From Tubulinosema ratisbonensis (Eukaryota > Microsporidia > Tubulinosematidae), in assembly GCA_004000155.1 (NCBI GenBank), contig RCSS01000637.1, positions 1-25,865 on the forward strand: a DNA stretch of 25,865 nucleotides. Direction: 5' to 3'. Made by a program: the position numbers and the translations under genes. A model generated the notes under the pieces. The model made no database searches, was not told where the DNA came from, and was given only the letters and a program-made list of their open reading frames with translations. Below, in pieces: positions 1 to 8,631 of this stretch (positions are counted from its first letter, which is position 1; each line of letters opens with the position of its first letter).

Positions 1-32
1 CCAAGAGCCTGATCTTCGTATGGATTTCCCAT
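1..32 (-). CDS. 5' end of an unidentified gene (truncated by window edge)
   Basis: Reading leftward from position 32 there is an ATG followed by ten uninterrupted codons (M-G-N-P-Y-E-D-Q-A-L) up to the window edge. The composition is much less AT-biased than the flanking DNA, as expected for coding sequence. A TATATAT element on the minus strand starts at position 57, about 25 nt upstream of the ATG, close to the -27 spacing of the better-supported genes here. The product cannot be identified from ten residues. It would be transcribed in the same direction as the PDI-like gene downstream of it in this window. The call rests on composition and promoter position only. Confidence 0.5.
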   Translation of the reverse strand, partial: MGNPYEDQAL

Positions 33-571
33 TTCTAGGCAACAAAAAAAATATATAAATCATTATTTTTTTCTATTACTTAAAAAGTAAGAAAATTTAA
101 TTAAAAAAAATTCAATCATTGAAATGAACTATCAAACAAAAACCAACATGAACGATTAAACTAAAAATTAAACAATTTTACAAAGTTAATGTTAAAGATA
201 AGAAAAATAAAATTCATAAAGAAATTTGCATCAACAATGAATTATAAATATTTATAACCCATGTTATTCAATAAAGAACTATTTAACAACAGTTAATTTA
301 TATTAAACATATTTCTTTTAAGTCATTGCCACTAGTACTTCAAAAAAATAATTAAAGTATCCATGATTGATAAGCCTTTTAAATAAATTAAGTTAATCTT
401 TTGTTTATTTATAATTCCTTATCTGTTTAGCATGGATATTTTTATTTAAAAAACATAAATGAAAAGATTTTTTAAATGTCCGAGAAAAATTATATTACAA
501 AAAAATAAGACAATAAGACATAAACAAATCACTTATTTTAAAAAATATATTTTTTCTGAATAATTCTTTAA
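33..571. other. Intergenic region, left
   Basis: This AT-rich spacer lies between the start of the truncated left gene and the stop of the PDI-like gene. Its left end holds the TATA-like promoter of the truncated gene (about 51-57, minus strand). Positions 431-446 carry a 16-base word (CATGGATATTTTTATT) that recurs in inverted orientation near 5905-5920. I see no ORF of note, tRNA or other structure. Confidence 0.6.
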
Positions 572-1981
572 TCACAATTCTTCTCTCACTTCCAATTCAG
601 GTTCTTCAACAGATTCATTGAATTCTTCTTCACTCATCTCATTCAACATTTCACTAATCTCTGCATCAGTCATCTCTTTAGATTCTTCTTCTTTCTTCTC
701 TTCCTTCTTTTCTTCTTTTGGTAGAGATTCTAAATATTCTTTTACTTTGTCAATAATGTCTACCTTAAAGTAACCTTCATCTTTGATAAATTGCGCCAAA
801 GAAAGAATGTCTCTTTCTTTACTTTCATACAATTTTATTTCGTTAGTGTTTCCTTTTACTAAAAAGAGTGTGGGATATCCTTTCACTACAAAATCTTTCA
901 ATGGTTCATTCTCTGTCATGTCATAAGTACCTAATAACACTTTATCACTAGAAGAAAGAAATTCCCCAAGTTTATTGAAGGATGGCTTAAGAATCTGACA
1001 GAATCTGCACCAGGGTGCCTCAAAAACAATTAATTTATCTTTGTTAATATCTTTAACATACTTTTCATGATTCAAATAAGTAATTCTTTTGACTGGTAAT
1101 TCATCATTGTTCAAATTTTCTTCTTGGCTCATAAAATATTCTTGTAATTTATTCTCAGATAAATCATTTATAAATTTCTTAAGTGATTCTTTTGTAATTT
1201 TCTTACCAGAATATTTTTTAGTTTCTTTAACAGCAATGACTGCTGGTAAATCTTCTTCTAAAATACCAAATGATTTACTGTTAATCATAGGAGTGTATTT
1301 CATTAAACAAAATTGTACTTCATTTCTTAAAGAATGTACCAAAGGAAAGAATTCTTTTTTAAAATTGAAATATTCTTCTTCTTTGCATAAAAGATACAAA
1401 GTGATAAGTTCTGCTGACTCATACAGCCTTGCATTTTGGTTTGTTATAATGTCAAATAAAGGTTTACGGACTGTAAATGAAGCTTTTTCAAAATTTTCTT
1501 TCACTTTTAATTGGTAAATTACCCTGTCTTCATGATTAAATCCAAATATCCCTGGAAAAGGGGTGTTCAATTCTTCCGCTAATTTCTTATCAGTCGATAA
1601 AAATACTTTAATTCCTTTAATTTCATTTAACTTCGAAAAACTGTTTTTATCAACAAATACAATAAGAAAAGAGAGTCTTCCATTTTTATAAAGATCTTCT
1701 TCTGTCTCTTTTTCTATTTCTAAAAGATTTTGGTAGGAAGAATGGTTAATTTTGGGAGCATCGTAAATTTTTAGAAATTCTAAAGCTTTCTGCACTGAGT
1801 CAATGTCTTTCTCATCAAATTCCATCTCTCTTCCTTCGTGAGAGAGATGGATGGTAGAATCTACGTCTTCATGGAAGATTGCGTTGGGTAGAAGTGATTT
1901 TATCTCTTCTAGTCTGCTTGCTTTGGTAGCATTCTCTGCTAAGTCAGTCAAAATGAATGGTAATAAGAAAAGTAAATTCAT
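572..1981 (-). CDS. Secretory protein disulfide isomerase-like protein, single CRFC thioredoxin domain, REEL C-terminus
   Basis: A 469-aa protein of the thioredoxin/PDI superfamily, probably acting on disulfides of client proteins in the ER lumen. Seen: a hydrophobic N-terminus (residues 1-12, MNLLFLLPFILT) fitting a signal peptide; a middle part (about 30-290) with alternating strand/helix character and no CxxC, resembling the inactive b/b' domains of PDIs; a C-terminal thioredoxin domain (about 300-405) with the active site EAPWCRFC (Cys325, Cys328), the post-active-site helix, and the conserved cis-proline in GYPT (Pro370); a Lys/Glu-rich acidic tail (about 415-465); and a terminal R-E-E-L that resembles HDEL/KDEL-type ER retrieval signals. 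Classical PDIs have two CGHC sites in about 500 residues; this one has a single site with Arg-Phe between the cysteines. The start at 1981 is supported by the signal peptide and by TATAAAAT at -27. Two ambiguous bases sit directly before the ATG. The family call is firm; substrate and redox direction are inference. Confidence 0.9.
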   Translation of the reverse strand: MNLLFLLPFILTDLAENATKASRLEEIKSLLPNAIFHEDVDSTIHLSHEGREMEFDEKDIDSVQKALEFLKIYDAPKINHSSYQNLLEIEKETEEDLYKNGRLSFLIVFVDKNSFSKLNEIKGIKVFLSTDKKLAEELNTPFPGIFGFNHEDRVIYQLKVKENFEKASFTVRKPLFDIITNQNARLYESAELITLYLLCKEEEYFNFKKEFFPLVHSLRNEVQFCLMKYTPMINSKSFGILEEDLPAVIAVKETKKYSGKKITKESLKKFINDLSENKLQEYFMSQEENLNNDELPVKRITYLNHEKYVKDINKDKLIVFEAPWCRFCQILKPSFNKLGEFLSSSDKVLLGTYDMTENEPLKDFVVKGYPTLFLVKGNTNEIKLYESKERDILSLAQFIKDEGYFKVDIIDKVKEYLESLPKEEKKEEKKEEESKEMTDAEISEMLNEMSEEEFNESVEEPELEVREEL

Positions 1982-2000
1982 NNGTAAATGTTTATTTTTT

Positions 2001-2008
2001 ATTTTATA
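2001..2008 (-). promoter_or_regulatory. TATA box of the PDI-like gene
   Basis: The minus strand reads TATAAAAT with its first T exactly 27 nt upstream of the A of the ATG at 1981. The sequence next to the ATG reads TTTAC-NN-ATG, so the two unresolved bases fall where other genes of this window carry a CCC motif. Confidence 0.65.
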
Positions 2009-2355
2009 CTATAATAAGAAAATAAATAAATGACATTTATTAAATAAATAAAATATAAATTAATAAAAAAATTTTTTTAATTCTTAAATTTATTTTATAA
2101 AAATGTCTTAATTTAATTACTTTCTTTAATTGGTTAAATGTATTTTTTAACTGTCATTAATTAAAAAAAATAAATTTTTAATTTGACAATCTTAATTTAA
2201 TTTTTAAGATAAAAAAATAAATTTTTTAACATAATATCATTTGTTATATTAAATTTAATTTAATCAAATTTATTAAATTTCTTTTACACAAATTTTCAGT
2301 TTCCTTTTTAAATCAAAGAAATCAAAAAAGAAATAAAAATTTAAGAAAATGTTCT

Positions 2356-2363
2356 CCCTTAAA
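2356..2363 (+). promoter_or_regulatory. CCC-type start-site motif of the SDR gene
   Basis: CCCTTAAA directly precedes the ATG at 2364. The same kind of element (CCCC plus a 3-4 nt A/T/C spacer) precedes the ATGs at 4025 and 11472. CCC/GGG-like motifs immediately before the start codon are an established microsporidian signal. This motif lies downstream of the ATG at 2349, so it argues for translation from 2364. Confidence 0.6.
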
Positions 2364-3053
2364 ATGGCAGATTATTGGCTAAATAAAAAAGTAGGAATCA
2401 CTGGAGGTGCCTCTGGCCTAGGTCTTCGTATTTCCATTATTTTAGAATCAAAAGGTGCAAAAATTACCATAATTGACAGGGTAGATGATCCTAAGTTTAG
2501 CTTTGACTACAACTATTTACAATTTGATCTCTCAAAAGGAATACCAGATTTAAAAGATTACAACTTTGACGTATTCATATCCAATGCTGCTATCTTCTCA
2601 GGTTATAAACCATTTAGCAAATTTTCAGACGAAGAAATCACAAATAATATTTTGGTAAACGTACTCGCACCAACCCTTTTACTTAAAAATATAAAATGCA
2701 CCAAACACGTTTTAATAAACTCAGTTTGTTCACTGTCAGGTTTAATTAATATTTCACTCTACTGTGCATCCAAATCATTTCTCAAAACATTAAATGAATC
2801 CTTGCGCAGAGAAGGAATGAACACTCTAATTTACTATCCTTTTAAAATTAACACAAATATGTTCAAAGATCTTAATGATAGGTTTGTACTTAAAGTAGAA
2901 GATGTGGCTAATGATATTATTAAAAGTATTGAGAAAAATAAGAAAGAAGTTTTTAATCCTTTTTATTATCGATTTGTATTCTTGTTTGGCTTTTTTCCTA
3001 ATTGTTTTACTGATTTGATTTATAAGTGGATTGATAAATTTTTTAAGAGATAA
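2364..3053 (+). CDS. Short-chain dehydrogenase/reductase (SDR), possibly membrane-associated
   Basis: An NAD(P)-dependent oxidoreductase of the classical SDR family. The ORF opens with an ATG at 2349 (234 aa), but I choose the ATG at 2364 (229 aa) because a CCC-type start motif lies between the two. Numbering from the 2349 ATG: the Rossmann cofactor motif TGGASGLG is at 18-25, followed by an acidic residue after the second strand (IIDR, 41-44); NAA at 79-81 matches the family NNAG; the catalytic triad is Ser125, Tyr138 and Lys142 (YCASK), with the usual 13-residue Ser-Tyr spacing; a Pro at 164 and NTNMF follow, as in the Pro-Gly/Thr segment. The Asp after strand 2 hints at NAD preference. The last 30 residues are hydrophobic and aromatic with a basic end, suggesting membrane association. 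Among plausible SDRs, a 3-ketosphinganine reductase-like role in sphingolipid synthesis is possible but unproven. No close AATAAA follows the stop. Confidence 0.88.
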   Translation: MADYWLNKKVGITGGASGLGLRISIILESKGAKITIIDRVDDPKFSFDYNYLQFDLSKGIPDLKDYNFDVFISNAAIFSGYKPFSKFSDEEITNNILVNVLAPTLLLKNIKCTKHVLINSVCSLSGLINISLYCASKSFLKTLNESLRREGMNTLIYYPFKINTNMFKDLNDRFVLKVEDVANDIIKSIEKNKKEVFNPFYYRFVFLFGFFPNCFTDLIYKWIDKFFKR

Positions 3054-3920
3054 TTAAGTTAAATTTTATATATTTAATTAAAGTTTTTTTATTGTTAAGC
3101 AATGAACAGATTTTATTTTTTTGTTTAATGAAATTTTTAAAATTTAACATTTTTATTGACGATATAAAATTTTATGTTATTTATATAAATTTTTCAGATA
3201 TAAATTAATTTTACAATTTAAAATATAAGAGATGTGATGAATTAAAAAATATATAAACTTTATAAATTACTCTATCTTTAATATTTTAATAGCGTATAAA
3301 ATTAAATTGTATTTTATTAAAAAAAAATAAGGTTCTTAGATTTAAAAATAAATATTCATTAAATTATTATTTTTTAAGAAATATTTATTCGCCAAAAAAG
3401 GTTTCTTTACAAATTAAAATCAAATTTTAATTTACAAATTTAATTGATTAATTAGTAAAAAAAAAGCTTTTAAAATTTAAATTGTTAAAAACAGTTTTAT
3501 AATTTTTAACACGATTCAAAATGTTGAAATTCAGTTTTTTTTGATAAAACATGTTTGACTGAAAATTTTTAAATTTTATTAATTAAGTTAAATTTTTAAT
3601 TTAATTTAATAAATTTTTTACTTGTTTTTTAAATTAATATGATTGGTTAAAAAAATACAACTATACTTAACAAATAAAAAATTTTTATCTCACTTATCAA
3701 ACAAGAAATAATTCTATTAAACCAATAAATTTTTTAAAAAAGACCTCTCCTTTAGGAAATAAAAACTTAATTATATTTTTAATAATTCTTTTTTGGTTAT
3801 TAATTTAATAAAATTTTGACATTTTGGTAATTTATTAATTAATTTATAAACAATTTTCACAAATTAATACAAATCCAAAAAAGGCAGTTAAAGTCGTTAA
3901 GTGACATTTTCTACAGTTTT
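3054..3920. other. Intergenic AT-rich DNA between SDR and PSP1-domain genes
   Basis: About 870 nt, almost entirely A/T homopolymer-rich sequence with stops in all frames. I see no gene, structural RNA or clear repeat. The last part leads into a short ORF (3921-4028) and the PSP1-domain promoter. Confidence 0.6.
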
Positions 3921-3997
3921 ATGAGTCAAAAGAAGAAAATTGATTTATTAAGTGATGTGATTAGATTTTTAACAAAACCAAGAGGTTTCAAAAAAAA

Positions 3998-4006
3998 TAT
4001 AAAAAA
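3998..4006 (+). promoter_or_regulatory. TATA box of the PSP1-domain gene
   Basis: TATAAAAAA, with the first T exactly 27 nt upstream of the ATG at 4025. With the usual eukaryotic TATA-to-start distance, transcription would begin within a few bases of the ATG. Confidence 0.65.
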
Positions 4007-4017
4007 TAATATTTCTA

Positions 4018-4024
4018 CCCCTAA
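4018..4024 (+). promoter_or_regulatory. CCC-type start-site motif of the PSP1-domain gene
   Basis: CCCCTAA directly abuts the ATG at 4025. The in-frame TAA of this motif also excludes any upstream start in the same frame, so it fixes the start codon. Confidence 0.65.
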
Positions 4025-4939
4025 ATGAACAGTGATTTTATATCGAAGATATTTGAGAACAAGATTTGGGTTGAAACTGACGAAAAATGGAATTATAAAG
4101 ATACCCCGGTGAACATATCTGACTGGCGGATAGTAGGATCTAGTATGTTTAACAAGTACAATTTTACAAACCAATCTGAAACCCAGGCCCAAGAAGTAGT
4201 CCAACCGAGAGAAGAGATTATTATAAGTGGGATGAACATAGAGATTCTTGAGCCAAAGAAGCCGGAAAAAGAAGTGAAAAATGATGTATATTTTTTTAAT
4301 GAAGACTCAGAGAATATTAAGGAAGAAGAGAAAACCAGCACAGTCATAGTAAAAGGACCAAAGAAAACTTACACATTGAATATCAAAGATACCAAGAAAT
4401 ACTCTGAGAGTAAATTTGTGGTGGATTACAACAAATTTTTAGAATTTAACTTGTACGTCATTGAATTTGAGAGTAAAAGATTAGACATAGCATTCACTTC
4501 CTTAGAAATACCTATAGATTCATACGTAATACTTGAAGCGGACAGAGGAGAAGACTGCGGTAAAATAGTATCGCACACTAACATTGATAAATACATAGAT
4601 TTGTTAGAAACTTTCTCTTTGAGCGAAGAGATAGTCCCTAAAAAAATAATCAGGATAGCCACTCCAAGTGATTTAAAAGTGTTAGAAAGTAAGAAAAAAT
4701 TAGAGATTAGTGCCTTGAAGTACTGCAAAGAAAGCAATCGTTTGGATATGAACGTAGTGGATTGTGAGTACCAATGGGATATGAAAAAATTAACTTTCTT
4801 TTTTGTGAGTAAGGATAGAATAGATTTTAGGGATTTAGTTAAGGATCTATATAAGACGTATAAAACAAGGATATGGATGTGTTGTGTTGATAAGACAAGG
4901 AATGGCTGTTTAAAATCATTAATTGAAAGAAATAATTAA
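4025..4939 (+). CDS. PSP1 C-terminal domain protein
   Basis: A 304-aa protein with the conserved PSP1 C-terminal domain, a module named after yeast PSP1 (suppressor of DNA polymerase alpha mutations) and found in bacterial YaaT-type and trypanosomatid RNA-binding proteins. Seen: a low-complexity, charged N-terminal third (1-110); a strand-rich entry segment (about 140-183) with YVILEADRGEDCGKIV, matching the family's V-x-x-x-x-D-R-G-x-x-x-G-x-V pattern; then IATPSDL (211-217); and the hallmark C-terminal block (about 239-286) RLDMNVVDCEYQWD, KLTFFFVSKDRIDFRDLVKDL, TRIWM, in which D-F-R-x-L-V is diagnostic. No membrane segment or signal peptide is present, so it is probably cytoplasmic. An AATAAA at 4977-4982 follows the stop by about 38 nt. 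Family assignment is firm; cellular role (nucleic-acid or mRNP-related) is inferred from the family. Confidence 0.9.
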   Translation: MNSDFISKIFENKIWVETDEKWNYKDTPVNISDWRIVGSSMFNKYNFTNQSETQAQEVVQPREEIIISGMNIEILEPKKPEKEVKNDVYFFNEDSENIKEEEKTSTVIVKGPKKTYTLNIKDTKKYSESKFVVDYNKFLEFNLYVIEFESKRLDIAFTSLEIPIDSYVILEADRGEDCGKIVSHTNIDKYIDLLETFSLSEEIVPKKIIRIATPSDLKVLESKKKLEISALKYCKESNRLDMNVVDCEYQWDMKKLTFFFVSKDRIDFRDLVKDLYKTYKTRIWMCCVDKTRNGCLKSLIERNN

Positions 4940-7900
4940 AGTATAGAAAAGTAATTAATATAGCCATGTGTAAATTAATAAAGAATTATAAAATATTTTT
5001 AAAAATAATATTTTTGGAGGGATTTTTTTGTAAATAAAAATTTAATATTAATTAATTTGATAGATTATTCTTTTTATTAAAAATCACTTTAATTAATTTA
5101 TAATTTAAATTGCTTTTATTGATTAAATTAAAATCATTTTAATTGATTAGACAGATAATTTTTAAATTTTAATTTAATCAAGATTTTTAAATATTAATGA
5201 TTGTTGTGGCAACTGAGTTTGGACTTTATTATCGTACCATTTCTTTTTTTTGGAATGATAAGAAAAATACTCTTTTTATGTGAATTTATCTCTAGGCATT
5301 GTATTATCTCCTTAAGAATATTATTGTGGTATTTTTAAAAAATACTTATCAATAGAAAAATATTTAACAGCTTACTAATATAAAAATAAAAATTATTTTA
5401 TTTTTTAATGATAACAAAGGATTTTATGTAACAATTAATAATTTATATAGAAATATATTTTAAAAACCCCCTATTATGGTACCACCAATCATTGATTAAA
5501 ATGTCAATCTTAGAAACGATTAAAGTGATCAATTTAAAAGTATTTAAATAAAAAATGACCTTTAATTTTAAAAACCTTCATAATAAAAAGAAAAAGTTAC
5601 GTTTAACTTTAGTATCTGACAGAAGATGTGGTATGCATAAAAAATTACAATTTTAATAAATAAGTTAAAGTATTTTTAGAAAGCTTTCTAAGTTAAAGAT
5701 TAGTTGCTTAAAGAAAATGCTTTTTCAAAGTCAAAAAAATGATTTTTTTTCTATTATTTTAGGATAACTCAATATTGGGTATAAAAAAATTTTTATTTAT
5801 TCATGTTGATAAGATGGATAAATCATAAGTTCTTTATTTTATCTTTATAACATAATATTTTAGACATGGGTTCAAAACCTTAATTTTCTAATTTATATTT
5901 TTTTGAATAAAAATATCCATGTCTAACAGAGCAGGAATTTTAAATAAACAAAAGATATAATGGATTACAACAATCTTATAAAAAAGACATGTTCAAAATT
6001 TTTATTTGTTAAATTTAATAAAGATAAGTATTTCGAACAGGACAATAATTCAAAATTTTTAAAAACAGTTGTATTAAGTTAAAGAGTCAAAATGAATTAA
6101 TACAATAGAAATATTTATTCAATTGATTATTTTATCATCAATTTTAAAATATACTACTTTTTTCTTCAAAAATAAAAAAATTGGTTTACATTCAAATATT
6201 GTATTTCTGAGAAAATTTAGAATTTTTACTTATTTGCAAAGACAGTCTGGACTGAAGTAAATTAAATAATTTAATCTAGGCTAGAAATAATATAGATTTT
6301 GAAATACAAAGAATTGAAAATTATATTAATTTTTCTTATTCTCCTTGTTCAAAAAGCTTTGAAATGAAAACCATAAAAATTATAAGGTTGAATTTTAGAA
6401 GACCTTTTGATTATAAACAATACAATAAAGCATAGTTAGATTAAAGATTTGTTGAAAGTAAATACTATTTTCCAAATTTTTATCATAAATATGGTAACTT
6501 TTCATTAATAAAAAAATATATCTAAATAAGATCAAAATATTAATTTATATGATAATTCAGTTTTAAAAACAAACAGGAAGTTGTGTAATTGTTAAAAAAT
6601 GCATATTTACAATATTTTATTTATAAATTTTTTAAACATTGAAATTGAAATATTCTTTACAAAAACAAATTGTAACGACCAGATGATATTGAATAGTTTT
6701 ACTTATTAGTGTAAAAAAAAGTTAAATAAAAATATTCGTTCTTAAATATATGTTTACCGCTGCGCCTTAAATTTAAAAATATTAGTTTTGACTCTTAAAT
6801 ATAAAATAAAAAATTTAATGATTGATTTGACACATTGACTATCGATCTTTAGATTTTTTGCCGCCTTTAATCATAGTTTATATAATCTTATTCTTTAAAA
6901 GATATTTTTAAATTTTTAATATTAAAAGATAGATTAGTTTGTTTAATTATTAAAAAAATCATATTACTTCTCGTTGTTCAGAAAGATTTTTTTATTTCCC
7001 ACCTTATTTCACTCGTTTTTTAGAAATCAATTTCAAAATAATTTTCTTGATAAAAAAAGACGTGATTACAAAATGAATAAAATTATGATAGATATTTTTA
7101 GTTGAACATAAAAATCAACTTTTATCAGAAACTGAAATAACGTGAATTCTATTGTTTTAGAGACGAAACAAGCTTAAGATTAAATAAAAATATTTCCTTT
7201 ATAAATAATCTCAATTTTATAACAACTAAATTATGTAAAAGCCATTTTATACCACATGTGTCTTACTAAAGAATTATCTTTAATCATATTAGAAGATATA
7301 GTAATTGAACTTTTTTTAAATTTAATATCACTGGGCAACAAAAAAATGGAAAAGTTTTTTTAATCAATTTATGTATTTTTATGTAAAAATTAGTTTCAGA
7401 ATTTTGAAAATTAATTTATCGAAACAATCTTAAATTTACAAGATTAATGTTAATTAAATTTGTTATTTTTATATTTGGCAATATATAAATTTTATCTTCT
7501 GTTTTGCTTACTAAAAGGTATAAATTGTATGATATCAACATGCTTAGACAAAAATTTATATGCGAATAACAAAAATTAGTTAATTTATAGGTCTACAAAC
7601 CGCTCAAAACAATCGAGCAATTTGTATTACGCTAATTTTAAAAACATAAATAACATGTAATTCTAAAGATTTACTTTACCCTGAAATCCCTAGTAATATA
7701 AGATGTATACAATCACAATTAAACTTCTACCTGTCTCATTTAAAGATATAAAAGAAAGTTTTTTTGTCTTCAAAGTATTTTGTCACCAATTAAGCTTTAT
7801 AAAAATTATCATTAAAAATATCTAACTTTATTAGCTTACAAAATATTATTAAGGAAATTTTAACATATTTTAAGGATTAACATTGCATGACCTTTCTTAA

Positions 7901-8600
7901 TTTTGCTTAAGCGAAAAAATTTATTGAAGTATTACAATCTCTCAAAATAATGACAAACTTTTGAAATATTTGATAAAAAAACCATCGTATCTTTAAAGTA
8001 TAAACACCTTTTTACAAAAAAATTATATTTTATTAACTTATTTTATGATTCTTTTAAAAAGTTTTTTTGTCTTATCATTTTCTGAAGTATCTCTTTTTTA
8101 AAATTCATAAAATTTTTATCAAATTTTTCTGCATAATCAAATCATAAATTTATGAATTTTAATTTTAGTAGCATTTCTATGCTGTACGTTAGATATTTTA
8201 TAAAATAAAACAGGTAAAAAGAACAATGCTTCTATTATTACAAAAAAAAACTCTTTTAAAAAACAAAATTATTTAAATTTGTCAATATTTTTTTACAATA
8301 ATGTTGTATTTTATTCGAAACTTTACTTAAAAAATAATTTTTAATAAGAATATTTTATTTAATTTCATTTTTTTTAAAAAACCCCTCACAAATATTCATT
8401 TAAAAATAGAAAAATTTACTAAGAGATTTAAGTAAATTATAAACTCATTTTCCGAAATACTTTTTATGAAATAAAAACAGTTCATTTCTTAAATAATGTA
8501 CTTTTTTTGCATTTGAATAAACATTTGTTTTATTTAATTAATATATTAGCCAATAAACAAAAATATTAATTCAAATACAAAAAAAATCAATTCTGTAATT
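4940..8600. other. 3.7-kb AT-rich gene desert upstream of the ABCG gene
   Basis: No ORF with recognisable domains occurs on either strand. What I noticed: a 10-bp perfect inverted repeat (TTAGACATGG at 5860-5869, CCATGTCTAA at 5917-5926); a 40-codon ATG ORF at 5960-6082 (+) with no TATA box at -27; and colinear short open stretches on the plus strand at about 7500-7830 with mixed amino-acid composition, interrupted by stops and at least one frame change, which could be the remains of a decayed gene. In DNA this AT-rich, such stretches are also expected by chance. I found no tRNA. Confidence 0.5.
5860..5926. repeat. 10-bp inverted repeat in the 4.9-8.6 kb desert
   Basis: TTAGACATGG (5860-5869) and CCATGTCTAA (5917-5926) are perfect inverted copies separated by 47 nt. 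The right arm with its inner flank (about 5905-5920) matches, in reverse orientation, the word at 431-446. It may be a tiny inverted-repeat element or chance. Confidence 0.3.
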
Positions 8601-8609
8601 TATAAGAAA
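8601..8609 (+). promoter_or_regulatory. TATA-like element of the ABCG gene
   Basis: TATAAGAAA starts 31 nt upstream of the ATG at 8632. There is no CCC motif next to this ATG and nothing at exactly -27, so this promoter is weaker or differently built than the other TATA-type ones in the window. Confidence 0.4.
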
Positions 8610-8631
8610 AAAATAACATAAACAAATAAAA

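Larger units (their letters stand above)
1982..2363. promoter_or_regulatory. Divergent promoter region between the PDI-like and SDR genes
   Basis: About 380 nt of very AT-rich DNA separate the two divergently transcribed genes. It holds the minus-strand TATA box at 2001-2008 and, at its right end, the CCCTT element of the SDR gene. On the SDR side there is no canonical TATA box; the nearest A/T element is AATAAAAAT at about 2332-2340. I see no other feature. Confidence 0.5.
3921..4028 (+). other. Short upstream ORF (35 codons) overlapping the PSP1-domain start
   Basis: An ATG at 3921 opens 35 codons (beginning M-S-Q-K-K-K-I-D-L-L) that end with a TGA at 4026-4028, so its stop overlaps the ATG at 4025 in an ATGA arrangement. 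It is basic (Lys/Arg/Asn-rich) and matches no family I recognise. The TATA box of the downstream gene lies inside it, so mRNAs started from that TATA would exclude it. It may be a chance ORF, an upstream regulatory ORF on a longer transcript, or a remnant. Confidence 0.2.

Noticed and set aside
1089..1517. 142-codon plus-strand ORF inside the PDI-like gene
   Set aside because: It is antisense to a clear thioredoxin-family gene and shows no domain.
5861..5884. T-arm-like GGGTTCAAAACCT
   Set aside because: Only three of five stem pairs form and there is no acceptor, D or anticodon arm nearby.
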